Assembly: GCA_965153355.1 (NCBI GenBank)
Contig: OZ231126.1
Location: 27,218,001-27,282,000, forward strand
Length of the DNA stretch: 64,000 nt
Direction: 5' to 3'
Source of the DNA: Flaccisagitta enflata
Taxonomy: Eukaryota; Chaetognatha; Sagittoidea; Aphragmophora
The position numbers and the translations under genes were made by a program. Positions 1 through 13,234 of this stretch are shown here, piece after piece. A model generated the notes under the pieces. The model did not search any database. It was not told the DNA's origin and was given only the letters and a program-made list of their open reading frames with translations. The first letter of the stretch is position 1. The number at the start of each line of letters is the position of its first letter.

Positions 1-655
1 CGGGAGGAGCGGGAGCGGGAGGAGCAGAAGGTAAAGGAGCTAGAGGAGGAGCAGGAGCGGGAGTTGCGGGTGCGGGTGCGGGAGGAGCAGGAGGAGCGGG
101 AGCGGGAGGAGCGGGAGGTACTGGAGCGAGAGTAGCGAGAGGAGCAGGAGGAGCGGGAGCGGGAGCGGGAGTTGCTGGAGTGGGAGTTGTGGGTGCGGGA
201 GGAGCGGGAGCGGGAGGAGCGGGAGAGGGAGGAGTAGGAGTAGGAGTTGCAGGAGTGGGAGGAGCGGGAGCGGGAGGAGCAGAAGGTAAAGGAGCTAGAG
301 GAGGAGCAGGAGTGGGAGTTGTGGGTGCGGGAGGAGCAGGAGCCGGAGTTGCGGGAGTGGGAGGAGCAGAAGTGGGAGGAGCGGGAGCAGGAGGAGCGGG
401 AGGTACTGGAGGAGCGGGAGTGGGAGCGGGAGTTACGGAAGCGGGAGTTGCGACTGCGGGAGTTGCGGGTGCATGAGGGGCGGGAGTGGGGGTAGGAGTG
501 GAGGCGGGAGTTGCGGGAGCGGGAGTTGATGGAGCGGGAGCGGGAGCTACTGAAACGGGAGCTGCAGGAGCAGGAGCAGCGGGAGAGGAATTAGTGGAAG
601 CAGCAGTAAGGGAATAAGCTAAGCAGGAGCCGCGGGAGAGGAACTAGCGGGAGCT
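1..655. repeat. Purine-rich GGAGCGGGA minisatellite
   Basis: The first 655 bases are built from degenerate 6- and 9-mers such as GGAGCGGGA and GTTGCGGGT. A distinctive block (gcagaaggtaaaggagc) occurs at about 23-39 and again at about 279-295, so there is a longer period of about 256 bp above the short one. The open frames here (Glu/Arg/Gly-rich) are repeat translations, not genes. Confidence 0.9.
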
Positions 656-888
656 GGAGTAGTGCTGAAGCAGATAAAAGGTTGTTGGCTGGATTTGGGC
701 TGGATTTGGGCTGGCCACAGGCTGTCCATACCTCAGAAGAAGTATAAATTTGGAATGGAATGGTATGGTTGCCGTCAAATACAATCGACAAAGAGGAAGA
801 ACAAGAACAAGAACAGGAAGAACAACAAGAACAAGAAGGTGATTCATTAGAGAAGAATACTTTGAAGGAGCCGAGTAGAATTGCACAA
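656..888. other. Non-coding spacer with AAGAAC run
   Basis: A short duplicated 'ggatttgggct' motif lies near 690-715 and an (AAGAAC)-type microsatellite at about 795-838. No gene is visible. Confidence 0.6.
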
Positions 889-1104
889 TAACAAGGCCCG
901 ATACACGGTTACCACAGTCGCGTGCAGGGGCCGTATTTGAGGTCAATTGATCATTTGGGCAGGAGCAGTGAGGCTGAAGACTGCAAAAACCCAAAAAAGT
1001 AAAGTGTGACAGACAGACTAATGGACTGATGGACTGACGGACGGACCGACGAAGTGGGGTGTAGACTCTACACTGCAGAGTCGCGTGGCACGCGAGTAAT
1101 AAAA
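889..1104 (+). mobile_element. Family A dispersed element
   Basis: Starts with ACAAGGCCCGATACACGG, has the CATTTGGGCAGGAGCAGTGA block and a GACGGACGGACCGAC tetranucleotide run, and ends in a hairpin with stem GTCGCGTG/CACGCGAG followed by an A-rich end. The order is the same as in other copies in the window. Confidence 0.75.
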
Positions 1105-1116
1105 AAGTCAGTAGCA

Positions 1117-1212
1117 GAGAAGAAGAAGAAGAAGAAGAAGAAGAAGAAGAAGAAGAAGAAGAAGAAGAAGAAGAAGAAGAAGAAGAAGAAGAAAAAGAAG
1201 AAGCAGAAGATG
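1117..1212. repeat. (GAA)n microsatellite
   Basis: About 90 bp of almost pure AGA/GAA triplets directly follow the A-rich end of the preceding family A copy. Confidence 0.95.
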
Positions 1213-2148
1213 AAAAAGAGGATAAAGAAAGAGGAGAGCAGGGAGGAGAAGGATTAATAAAGATTATCGAATATAAATGTAATACATAATCCATGTTTCT
1301 TAAGTCTCTTCAGTTTATCTGTTTGTAAGACTCTCTTTCTGTCTGTCCGTTTGCCTGTCTGTCTGTTTGCTCGTCTGTCTTTGTATCGCAATCTAAAACT
1401 CAAGATGTATTAATTCATATTGTTCTTTATTATCTACAGTAGATGTCGTCTAGACTTAGAAATATGGGGGAATTCATTACAGGAAAACAAATATACTTAA
1501 GAGATTGACATTTAGGTTCGGATGGATTATAAAATGCTATATGTCACTTTCTAACCCACCCCACCCTACAGCCTAAAACACTTATAGTAGAGACATGAAA
1601 TTTGGTATGGAAAGTCAGTGGGGGACTTCTTTTTGGGTCATCAGAGGGTTTTTTCAATTTCCGCCCCTGAGCAAAGATATGGGGGTAGGACGGGGTAGCC
1701 CCTGAGGGTTGAAAAATCTCAAAAAAAATTTTTTTGAGTTGTTGGATTTTTTCAATTGGATATGTTGTACTAGGCTCTTATAAACATAAAGAACTAAAAG
1801 TTATTATTAAATTTTAATTTTAAGTGATTTTATGAGTTTTTTTTATTTTTGAAATACTTCGTTCTAACGTTAAAAAGTACATAACTCTTCAAATTTTGAG
1901 AACAATTTAAAAAATTTTGTATATATATCATGATATAAACTAGATTTAACCAATACAATTCAAAAATTAAAAAAAATTGAAAAAAAAATTTTGAGATTTT
2001 TCAACCCTCAGGGGCTACCCCGCCCCACCCCCATATCTTTGCTCAGGGGCGGAAATTGAAAAAACCCTCTGATGGCCCAAAAAGTATTCCCCCACTGACT
2101 TTCCATATCAAATTTCATGTCTCTGCTATAAGTGGTTTGGGCTGTAGG

Positions 2149-2862
2149 CAGAGATTAGCGGTACTGAGCGTCAGTGGTCGGCCGTTATGAGGTTGTTATA
2201 TGGTAAAAATCCGCCATTTTATGCTAAGGTCGTTATCCCTAAATAACTGGACGTTATTTATATAAGGTTACACATTATCTAAGTAGAAGGAATAGATTTT
2301 GTAAAAGGTTCATTGCATTTGACTCGTGGAAATCCTCGTTATGAAAGATGGACAACATTACCACTATACTTACTATACTTACCATACTATACTTACTATA
2401 CTTACTATACTTACTATTCTTACTATACTTTCTATAGTTACTATACTTACTATACTAGGCCCTCTTCTATTCATTTCAGTTATGGTAGAGAGATGGATAT
2501 TAGGGTGGTCCCGAATTGGGTCAAATTTCATATATTGATATACTTGAGCCCTTTGCACAAATGTCCAATAAAAGAAGGATTTCTCACAAGCTGGGGTGTG
2601 AAATCAAACAAGAAACCTTGTCAGCAAAACTATAGGGTTGCTTTGGTGATTTTTTTATTGCCATAGGAAGCCTATAGTTTTGCCGCCATGGTTTAATCTT
2701 CAAATTCGGACCTCTACTTGTGGGAAAACCTTCTTTTTTGGTACATTCATGCAAAAAACTAGAGTATATCATTTTTTGAAATTTGACCCTATTTCGTGAC
2801 CACCCTAATGGATATTGCTCCACCTATCATACTTTGGCCTAAACACTGTTAAGAGCAAGAGA

Positions 2863-2938
<76 letters not shown>

Positions 2939-3144
2939 ACACCAAAAGCGGTATATATAAGATCGACTTAAAGAAACAAAGAATCTTGGAAGAACAAAAG
3001 AGAAGAAGGAGGAGAAAGAGGAGGAAGAAGAGGAGGAGGAGGAGGAAGAGGAACAATCGGTTTTCATGGTGATTTATCCGTTATCCGTTATCCCATTTAT
3101 CCTATCCGTTACACGGATTGCCGAATCTCGATACCTAATCTCTG
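2149..3144. mobile_element. hAT-like non-autonomous insertion (996 bp)
   Basis: The ends are inverted: CAGAGATTAG at 2149-2158 and CTAATCTCTG at 3135-3144. It is flanked on both sides by the 8-bp direct repeat GCTGTAGG (2141-2148 and 3145-3152). Removing it restores the arm of the surrounding palindrome. An 8-bp target duplication with CAGAG-type ends is typical of hAT elements. Inside are a TTACTATAC run (about 2365-2455), a (GA)n tract and a GGA/GAA run, but no transposase. Confidence 0.85.
2863..2937. repeat. (GA)n microsatellite
   Basis: About 75 bp of uninterrupted GA dinucleotides inside the hAT-like insertion. Confidence 0.95.
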
Positions 3145-3219
3145 GCTGTAGGGTGGGGTGGGTTAGAAAGTGACATATAGCATTTTATAATCCATCCGAA
3201 CTTATATAAAAGGATGCTG

Positions 3220-3585
3220 TATTGCCCATGGGTGTTGGTTACCATGAAAACACATTTCCATGTATTCACGCTAAAGTGTAGATATTTTGAGAAATTTTTT
3301 GAGGGAACATTGTTTAAAACAAAATTTGCTACAACTTTTCCATAGTTTGTTCTATAAGAATATTGCTCGTTTAGCCATTGCTAGGGAGCGTAACTATGTG
3401 TGACAGCCCTGTGATGCTCCCTAGTAACTGCCAAACGAGCAACATTCTAACAGTACACATTGTGGGAAAGTTGTAGCAAATTTTATTTTAAATAATGTTC
3501 CCTCTAGAAATTTCTCAAAATATTGGTACTTTAGTGTGAATACATGGAAATGTGTTTCTATGGCAACCAATACCCATGGGCAATA
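3220..3585. mobile_element. Foldback element, copy 1 (366 bp)
   Basis: Almost the whole element is an inverted repeat. TATTGCCCATGGGTGTTGGT at the left pairs with the sequence ending in GGGCAATA at the right, and the centre is near 3400, between GCTAGGGAGC and GCTCCCTAG. A related copy lies at about 60855-61125 and a fragment at about 50455-50520. Confidence 0.85.
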
Positions 3586-3695
3586 AAACATTATCTTGTT
3601 TTTGTTTGTATTCCAAATATCAGTCTCTTAAATTTATCTGTTTTCCTGTGATGAATTCCCCCGCATTTCCAAGTCTAGACGACATCTACTGTATC

Positions 3696-4465
3696 TACCC
3701 TGTCTTCAAAAGCAACTGTAACCAGCAAAAGATGTATTATGCCATAACTATTTCCATCAAAAAATTCGGATTTTCTTTGTTTTAAAGCATATCAACTGCC
3801 ATTTCTTCATGCAAAATTTCAGCACTTTTTGTCAAGTGGTTTAGCTTCTGCACCATTTTATAGTAGAACATCACTCATGGCGATACAGCTTTCCATTTCA
3901 GACTTAGATGGGGGCGTTTGGCTTCAAACCTATGTAACTTTTAAACGCTTTGAGCTAAAACTCTGGGATTGGTCTCAAATGGAAGATTTTTTGAAGGAGA
4001 CAATATCATGTTTCAAAAAAACCCACATTTTGATGTATTTGTTATGTTTTTATTAAGTTTTTCCCTGATTTTTCATATCTTAACAACATTTCATATTAGA
4101 AAAAATATTTTTTTTTATTGCAATATCTTATGATTATGCATGATATGAAAGAAAGTCATATTGGTAATAAAGATGATTTAGTATGGGATCAATGCAGATA
4201 CTCAAAATCAATTTTTTGGCTTTTTGCACCAGGTTGAATAAATTAACTTTTTTTATTCTATATAAAAATTGCAATATTTTGAGTAAATTTGGGTACTTTT
4301 CAAAATAATGTAGAAGCTAAACTACTTGACGAAAAGTGCTGAAATTTTGCACGAAGAAATAGCAGTTGATATGCTTTAGGACAGAAAATATCCAAATTTT
4401 GTGATGGGTATAGTTATGGTATAATACATCTTTTGCTGGTTACAGTTGCTTTTGAAGACAGGGTA
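3696..4465. mobile_element. Inverted-repeat element (770 bp)
   Basis: Terminal inverted repeats begin TACCCTGTCTTCAAAAGCAA at 3696 and end with the reverse complement at 4465. The match extends about 165 bp into each side (for example AGCATATCAACTGCCATTTC against GCAGTTGATATGC). The centre is AT-rich and non-coding. Confidence 0.8.
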
Positions 4466-4488
4466 ATGGGGAACTAGGAGTGGTGCGC

Positions 4489-4673
4489 GGATACCCCAGT
4501 CGCATGCGGTTGGGCAGGGCCCGTAGTTGAGGTCATCAGATCATTTGGGCAGGAGCGGTGAGACCAAAAACCCTAAAAAATTAAAGTATTACCGACAGAC
4601 CGACGGACCAACAGACCGACGGACCAACAGACCGACAAAGCGGGGTGAAGAGTCGCGTACACGCGACTAAAAA
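4489..4673 (+). mobile_element. Family A dispersed element
   Basis: It has a degraded left end (GGATACCCCAGTCGCATGCGG) and an array of GACCGACGGACCAACA units. The end hairpin AGTCGCGTACACGCGACT at 4651-4668 is an 8-bp perfect stem around two bases. Confidence 0.8.
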
Positions 4674-5097
4674 TGGTGCACATGTGAATGCAGAGGTCAT
4701 TGACCTCTTCATGGCAGCTGCCAAAAGAGAGAAGGAAAGATGTTTCTGCGTATGCAAGTGCATGTGTGTGTTTGTGTCTGTGTGCGTGTGCGATATGGAA
4801 GGCTTGTGTGAAGGGGGGGGCGAGCCTTCTTTCTTTCCTTCTCTCCTTTAGCATATCTTTCTCTTTTGAGAAAAAATGATCTAAAGCTTACAGAAGCATT
4901 CTTCATCAATTATCTCATTCATCTCTCACATCCATATTCTTTATAATTGTATTTGTAATTGTAGCTTTATATCGAATAGGAGAGATAACTTTTTTATATT
5001 TGTAAAATGGAGCACGCGACTGTGGCCCTGTTAGGGTTGTTATTCCTTAATTTTTCTCTTTCTTTATTTACTTTTTTCCGTTTTTCTATTTATTCTT
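4674..5097. other. Non-coding spacer
   Basis: Contains a GTGTGT-rich stretch (about 4755-4795), a G8 run near 4812 and a short family A end fragment (CACGCGACTGTGGCCCTGTT, about 5013-5032). No gene is seen. Confidence 0.6.
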
Positions 5098-5292
5098 TCT
5101 TGTCGCGTGCTACGCAACTCTACACCCCGCTTTTACGATCCGTCAGTCCGTCGGTCCGTCCGTGAGACTATACTTCCTTTTGGTTTTCGCGGTTTTTGCC
5201 TTTCCGCTCCTGCCCAAATGATCAAGCAACCTCATATATAGCCCCTGCCCACCTGCACACGACTGGGGTAGCCGTGTATCCGGCCTTGTTCT
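5098..5292 (-). mobile_element. Family A dispersed element (reverse)
   Basis: Reads GTCGCGTGCTACGCAACTCT, then a CCGTC tetranucleotide run, CTCCTGCCCAAATGATCA, and ends with CCGTGTATCCGGCCTTGTTC. Confidence 0.8.
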
Positions 5293-5410
5293 TCTTTTTA
5301 GTTGCAGACTGGCGACTCAATAACAGGCTTTGTCTGTTTGTCGGTCCATCAGTCTGTTGGTTCATTGGTTCATTGGTCTGTGATGATAGGTAGTTGATAA
5401 GTGCGAAAAC
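5293..5410 (-). mobile_element. Family A fragment
   Basis: A second hairpin-end unit directly abuts the previous copy: TTTAGTTGCAGACTGGCGACTC, a GTCGGTCCATCAG run and GCGAAAACGCGCGTTT. The far end is missing. Confidence 0.6.
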
Positions 5411-5613
5411 GCGCGTTTAAGGTAATACCGTTGCGTGTATATGGAATGTGTGTGTGGAATGGGTTTGTATTAGGGTGAACTAAATCTTGGTCAAATCTGA
5501 ATCTTGTCTTCCTCGCAGGAGAAACGTGACCAAACTGACCATTTCCATCATAGAGAATGACTTTAATTTTGGTGAGGATAAGATTAAGTTTACTCACCCC
5601 GCCTTTCTCATTT

Positions 5614-5757
5614 TAAACAAGACCGGATACACCGGATACACAGGTGGGCAGGAGCGGAAATGCGCGTTTTCACACATACCAACTCGATCATTACGGACCA
5701 ACGGACCAACGGACGGATGGACAAAGCCTCTCATAGAGTTGCGTGTCCGCAAGTAAA
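5614..5757 (+). mobile_element. Family A dispersed element, GTTGCG type
   Basis: Starts AACAAGACCGGATACACCGG, has GGTGGGCAGGAGCGGAAATG and a short GACCAACG run, and ends in GAGTTGCGTGTCCGCAAGTAAA. Confidence 0.8.
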
Positions 5758-6015
5758 AATAAGGAACCTAAATAGCCAACATCTTTCCCATTAATTTTCT
5801 ATGGATCACATTATCTGTGATGGAAATGGACACATTTCTCCTGCAAGGAAGAAAAGATTCGAGTTTTACCATATTTTCAGTCACCCTAGTTTGTATGCCC
5901 CTGCTCACCTGTCCGCAACCATATTGTAACCCTCTTCACTTGTTCTGTTTCTTCTTCCTGTTTTTCTTTTCCTCTTTCTGTTTATTTTCTTTTTCTTTTT
6001 CTTTTCTGTTTCTTT

Positions 6016-6178
6016 TTAGTTGCGGACACGCAACTCTAAAAGAGCCTTTGTCCGTCCGTCCGTTGGTCCGTCCGTTGGTCTGTCTGTCAGCACGAGTCGA
6101 AAAGTGTGAAAACGCGCATTTCCGCCCCTGCCCACCCGTCTGCAACTGGTATGGCCGTGTATCCGGCCTTGTTTTTTT
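6016..6178 (-). mobile_element. Family A dispersed element, GTTGCG type (reverse)
   Basis: The end hairpin AGTTGCGGACACGCAACT is followed by a CCGTCCGTTGGT run, CATTTCCGCCCCTGCCCACC, CGTCTGCAACTGG and GTGTATCCGGCCTTG. The distal GTCTGCAACT matches the inverse of AGTTGCGGAC with one change. Confidence 0.8.
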
Positions 6179-6187
6179 CTGTTTCTT

Positions 6188-6262
6188 ATTGGGCAGCGGT
6201 CCCGAAGGGGTCGATGACCTATGCTTTCACACATGGGGAAATTTCTCCTACACTCTTTTCAG
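6188..6262 (+). mobile_element. Family C end fragment
   Basis: GGGCAGCGGTCCCGAAGGGG followed by TCGATGACCTATGCTTTCAC matches the left end of the complete family C element at 47814. Confidence 0.65.
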
Positions 6263-6323
6263 TTAATAAGGACCAGTCACTGAATCACGAACTATGAGCT
6301 GGAAATGAATCCAGTAAAGCCTC

Positions 6324-6359
6324 ATTCCACTGAAGCACGACGTCGTGCTTCAGTGGAAT
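6324..6359. repeat. Perfect 36-bp palindrome
   Basis: ATTCCACTGAAGCACGAC is followed directly by its exact reverse complement. A near-identical palindrome lies at about 6892-6927. Confidence 0.9.
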
Positions 6360-6891
6360 TGAAATTCGTGCTTCAGTGGATTGACTCTTGACCTCTTTTT
6401 CTATTGCAATGAAACAAAAAGTCAATCCAGTTTTCTATGATTGGTCACTACAAATTATTTGAGTGCAATTTTGAACATTTTTATTTCTTTTATTCAAAAA
6501 AAGATAGGTTTTTCATTTTGTCATGACTTGTTATCTTTGGAAAATTTCTTTTATTTTTTTTTCTTTTTTTAAGGTTTTTTTTTCACGACAACAACTTTTT
6601 CCTATCACATAAACTTATGTCTTTATGAAAGAAAGTCAGTTTTCCCACATTAAGTTCTTATTGTGATATAAACTTAGTAGACGTAAAAAGATATTTTGCT
6701 CTTGATATCAGCATTCTATTATTGAGTAAGTCTACTCAGATGAAGAGAAAAAGTAAGAGGTAAAAAGAAAGGAGATGATTTCTTTAGATGAAAGTAAATG
6801 AAGATGACTTTGACTATCTTTGCCTCAACAAAAAAACAGTTATTTCCAATTCCACTGAAGCTCGAATTGCATAAAGGACTAGTTAGTCTTC
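6360..6891. other. AT-rich segment between two palindromes
   Basis: No gene is visible. Half-palindromes (TTCGTGCTTCAGTGGATT near 6365-6382 and TTCCACTGAAGCTCGAATT near 6849-6867) lie just inside each end, so the segment may be the body of a small palindrome-ended element. Confidence 0.5.
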
Positions 6892-6927
6892 ATTCCACTG
6901 AAGCACGACGTTGTGCTTCAGTGGAAA
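6892..6927. repeat. Second copy of the 36-bp palindrome
   Basis: Same sequence as 6324-6359, but the central ACGTCGT reads ACGTTGT, so one centre pair is lost. Confidence 0.85.
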
Positions 6928-7365
6928 TGATTTTAACTTAAGCCCAATTTTCGTGATTAAATGGTTGCCTGGAAAAATTCTTCTGAGGCTGAGATGTCTT
7001 TAAATTTTTGCAGATTTAAGGTTGAAATGTTTTAAAAATATCCTTAATTTTTTTTTATGTAGTTCTAAATCCTTAAATGAATAAGAATTGTAAAAACTTA
7101 TATTTATGATGAAGAATTGATTTATGAAGATAAGATACACTGATTACTATAAATCTATTTATAAAATCAACAACTTCAATGTATAAAAAAATGAATTGTT
7201 ACTATTTTCTATTGTGATTTTTTTAACAACTTTTATAAAAGTGTTTGAAATCTGAAATATGAAATAAAATTTTCTTTGAAATCTGAGGCTGAGGCTTGTC
7301 CTTAAAATGTCTTTAAATTTTAGCAAAATTTCAGCCTCAATGTCCTTATAAACTTTGTCCTTACT
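6928..7365. other. AT-rich non-coding stretch
   Basis: Repeated 'gtctttaaatttt(t/a)gca' motifs occur near 6993-7010 and 7308-7325. Nothing else is recognised. Confidence 0.5.
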
Positions 7366-7389
7366 CAATGAAAAGAGTGTACGTCTGTG

Positions 7390-7640
7390 CCCCCCTCCTC
7401 AACTCAAATCCTAGCCTTGAGGCCAAAATCCTAGCCTCAAGGCCTAAATCCCAGCCTCGAGGCCAAAATCCCAGACACGAGGCCCAAATACCAGACTCAA
7501 GGCCCAAATCCAAGTTGGGAGGCCCCAATTCCAGCCAAGAGGCTGGTGTTTTGGCCTCGAGTCTGGGATTTGGGCCTTCAGGCTGGGACTTGGGCCTTTA
7601 GGCTATAATTTGGGCCTTGAGGCTAGGATTTGAGTCAGGG
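7390..7640. repeat. 20-bp minisatellite (CCTAGCCTCAAGGCC type)
   Basis: About a dozen 20-bp units of the form CTAGCCTNNAGGCCNAAATC. From about 7546 the units appear in the opposite sense (GGCCTNGAGGCTGGGATTTG), so the array itself is inverted around its middle. Confidence 0.9.
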
Positions 7641-7800
7641 AGAGGCGGCGGACAGAGGAGAAATTGCCCCATGTGTGAAAGCATAGGTCATCGACCTTTT
7701 TGGGGCCGCTGCCCTGCTTCCACCCTCAATTTCAAGCACAACCAACTAAGGCAGGGCACGAGTACCGCTGACCATCTAACGCTTTTGCGACTATTCTTTA
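7641..7800 (-). mobile_element. Family C right end
   Basis: Reads CCCCATGTGTGAAAGCATAG, TCATCGACC, GGGGCCGCTGCCCTGC, then a tail with GCAGGGCACGAGTACCGCTG and CTTTTGCGACTATT. This is the same right end as at 48225-48360. Confidence 0.8.
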
Positions 7801-7813
7801 TCTTTTTCTTTTT

Positions 7814-7945
7814 AGGTGCGCCATAGCACCTCTATGAGAGGCTCTGTCTCTATATAATATGCTAGCATGACTTTTAAATGCGCCATAGCATCTCTATAAG
7901 AAGCTCTGTCCGTCCATCCGTCCATCTGTCGGTCACGCTCAAATG
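7814..7945 (-). mobile_element. Family B fragments, GGTGCG and ATGCG types
   Basis: Two hairpin ends in a row: AGGTGCGCCATAGCACCT and AAATGCGCCATAGCATCT, each followed by CTATNAGAGGCTCTGTC. The second leads into a CCGTCCATCCGTC run. Stem bases differ between the two, but pairing is kept. Confidence 0.7.
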
Positions 7946-8040
7946 AAAAATCGCTAAAAATGTTTGAAATTAATAGAAAACTCATTTCGTTCATCATAAA
8001 TGATACTCGTCATTTCATTTATTAATATAATCAGCTACGG

Positions 8041-8450
8041 TTAGGTCTTATAGAGCTGGGGATAGGCTGGATAGGTCTGGTGATAGGTCGGATAGGTCTT
8101 AGGATAGGTCTGATAGAGCTGGAGATAGGTCTGATAGAGCTGGGGATAGGTCTGATCGAGCTGGTGATAGGTGTGATAGAGCTGGTGATAGGTGTGATAG
8201 AGCTCGGGATAGGTCTGATAGAGCTCGGGCAAGGTCTGATAGAGCTCGGGAGAGGCCTGATAGAGCTCGAGATAGGTCTTAAAGAACTAGAAATGGTCTG
8301 ATAGAGCTAGGGATAGGTCTGATGGAGCTAGGGATAGCTATGGATTAATAACGCCCGGCGGGATAGGTCTGGTAGAGCTAGGATGGTCTGATAGAGCTAG
8401 GGATAGGTCTGATGGAGCTAGGGATAGGTCTGATGGAGCTAGGGATAGCA
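8041..8450. repeat. 21-bp minisatellite (GATAGGTCTGATAGAGCT)
   Basis: About 19 units of roughly 21 bp (GATAGAGCTNGGGATAGGTCT), with local drift to GTGATAGGTGTGATAGAGCT. The Ile/Gly/Leu-rich and Tyr/Gln-rich open frames here are repeat translations. Confidence 0.95.
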
Positions 8451-8513
8451 ATGAATTCGGCGCACGGCGCACCGTCTTGGCCCGGCGCACCGTCTTGGCC
8501 CGAGTATCCGGCC

Positions 8514-8563
8514 TTGTTCTTTTTCTTTTTCTTTTTCTTTTTCTTTTTCTTTTTCTTTTTCTT
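8514..8563. repeat. (TTTTTC)n microsatellite
   Basis: Eight or so hexamer units directly follow a family A terminal motif (GAGTATCCGGCCTTGTTC at 8500-8517). Confidence 0.9.
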
Positions 8564-8653
8564 CTTTTTAGTCGGAGAGGCCATCATGTCCTTTTGAGTA
8601 ACAACGTTACTGGTTACTCCATAAAATGCACGCTTGCATGTACTCTCCTTTTT

Positions 8654-8740
8654 TGGTCGCGGACACGCGACTCTACACCTAGCCATGTCGGTCGGTATGT
8701 CCGTTTGTCGGTCGGTCCGTCACATTTTTTAAAATATGAG
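8654..8740 (-). mobile_element. Family A hairpin-end fragment
   Basis: GGTCGCGGACACGCGACTCT is followed by a GTCGGTCGGTATGTCC run. It stops before the CCTGCCCACC block. Confidence 0.7.
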
Positions 8741-8945
8741 CGGTCATCATCATCATCATCATCATCGTCGTCGACGTCGTCATTGATTCAGTTTTGGCAT
8801 CGTTATCATTGTTGTCTTTATCATCGTTATTATCTTCTTATTTGTCTTTACCTTCTTCTTCTTCTTCTTCTTCTTCTTCTTCTTCTTCCTCTTCCTCTTC
8901 TTCTTCTTCTTCTTCTTCTTCTTCTTCTTCTTCTCCTTCTTCAAT
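8741..8945. repeat. (ATC)n and (TTC)n microsatellites
   Basis: (ATC)n at about 8746-8766, and TTC triplets with a few TCC interruptions at about 8851-8942. Confidence 0.9.
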
Positions 8946-8969
8946 AGAATCGCATCGGCTCGTGTGTTT

Positions 8970-9148
8970 TTAGTCGCGGACAAGCGACTCTATAAGAGGC
9001 TTTGTCCGTCCGTCCGTTGGTTGGTTGGTTGGTTGGTTGGTTGGTCGGTTGGTCCGTCACGCTCGAGTCGAAAAGTGGGAAAACACGCATTTCCGCCCCT
9101 GCCCACCCGTCCGCGACTGGTATTGGCCGTGTATCCGGCCTTGTTTTG
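8970..9148 (-). mobile_element. Family A, near-complete reference copy (reverse)
   Basis: AGTCGCGGAC at 8972-8981 forms a local hairpin with AGCGACT just after it, and it is also an exact 10-bp inverse match to GTCCGCGACT at 9109-9118. Between them lie a (TTGG)n run (about 9018-9053), CACGCTCGAGTCGAAAAGTG and CATTTCCGCCCCTGCCCACC. It ends CCGTGTATCCGGCCTTGTTT. Confidence 0.85.
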
Positions 9149-9800
9149 TTACATTTCTCTGGGGCAGCTGAAGCAATAGTCTTGAAATTTTAGGTTCTGA
9201 CATAAAATTCGATGCTCTTTCACATCAATTTAAAAAAATTCCACTCGAAGAAGAAGAAAACTATGTTAACCACTATGATACACAGCGTAACGCAATCGTA
9301 ACAGGGTGTTATCAAATTCGGTCACTTCTTTTTTTTCTATCTCTGGCTAGAATTGACATGAAGGTCTGAAATTTGGCATGAAACCTGATTCATGTCTGTC
9401 CTAAATGGGGGTAAAACATTTCATTTTTTTCGGCCCTCCAAGTATGCTTAATTTGGTATAGCATACTGCTTTGTGTGAAAATCGGGCAAATCATCATTTT
9501 TGACTAATTTTACTATGAGCCTAATTTTTCCAAAGTAAACGACGGTCGATCATTACCAAATTTTCGATGCTTCTTTAGGGATTGCAAATGTAAAAAAATG
9601 ACCGAAGCAAGGGGAGGTCTGACGATTTTTTCATGTCTTTTACACTGACTATATGAAGTGTGACACAAGTGCGACTGAAAAAACGGGCTGTTTTCGCTCT
9701 AATTTCAGCCACCTAACCTATCAAAATCTTGAGCATGAATTATATATGTCGGGCACTTGGTCTAATGTGATGTTTAGGAACAGCGTTCATCATCGATGAA
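9149..9800. other. Non-coding, dispersed-repeat remnant
   Basis: No gene is seen. ACAGGGTGTTATCAAATTCG near 9300 and CTAGAATTGACATGAAGG near 9349 resemble the junction at 15368-15435, and CTATCAAAATCTTGAGCATG near 9716 resembles about 20831. These are probably pieces of one old repeat family. Confidence 0.45.
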
Positions 9801-9881
9801 ATGATTGGTGGGAAGGAACTATGCTTCATCGCCCACCATATCATGGCTTTCAGCCGGGCTTGTTTATTATGGATACGGTCC

Positions 9882-12825
<2,944 letters not shown>

Positions 12826-13212
12826 TGTCAAAGGGAATGAATCTGTAGATTGAAAAGATAAAATACAGGAACTCAATGTGTACATTGGGGAAAAACTCCC
12901 ACCCTCGTTGCCTAGATTATCCCCTTATTCACTAGCTGATAGGTTTATCAGATTTTTTTTGTCATATTATATTTATTTCAAAATGAAAAAGAGAAAAGTA
13001 AAGACCACCGTCCTAATTGTAAACAACAAAATGCTGATCTGGAATTTTTATCATAAACTTAACGAGGCAAATATTTCTAATTCTAAAATGCCGGGACCAA
13101 AAATAAACAAAGGAAATTGTTCATAATTATCAATTATTTCTGATGGTGACATACGGTATCATGGGTAAGTAACGAAGAAGTTTAGATATAGTGTTTACGA
13201 ATTACGAGACAC
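12826..13212. promoter_or_regulatory. Upstream region of the secreted-protein gene
   Basis: 387 bp of AT-rich sequence upstream of the start codon at 12825. I see no convincing TATA box or conserved motif; the promoter is assigned by position only. Confidence 0.3.
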
Positions 13213-13234
13213 CTTCTGCTTCGCGACTGTCGGG

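Larger units (their letters stand above)
1435..3693. mobile_element. Large palindromic element with nested insertions
   Basis: The outer arms match in inverted orientation: TACAGTAGATGTCGTCTAGA from 1435 pairs with the reverse complement ending at 3693. The inner arms (about 1516-1735 against 1985-2148 plus 3145-3203) also match closely. The right arm is interrupted twice, by a hAT-like insert at 2149-3144 and a foldback element at about 3220-3585. No coding sequence lies inside, so it looks like a non-autonomous inverted-repeat transposon. Confidence 0.8.

Noticed and set aside
180-495. Gly/Val- and Glu/Arg-rich open frames
   Set aside because: They are translations of the GGAGCGGGA minisatellite in two frames; no start context, splice sites or non-repeat sequence.
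2805-3072. Ser/Leu- and Arg/Glu-repeat proteins over (GA)n
   Set aside because: Dinucleotide repeat read on both strands; same for 10551-11256, 27581-27956 and 43892-44513.
12878-13126. Lys/Asn-rich plus frame upstream of the secreted-protein gene
   Set aside because: AT-rich chance frame overlapping the opposite gene's upstream region; no domain.
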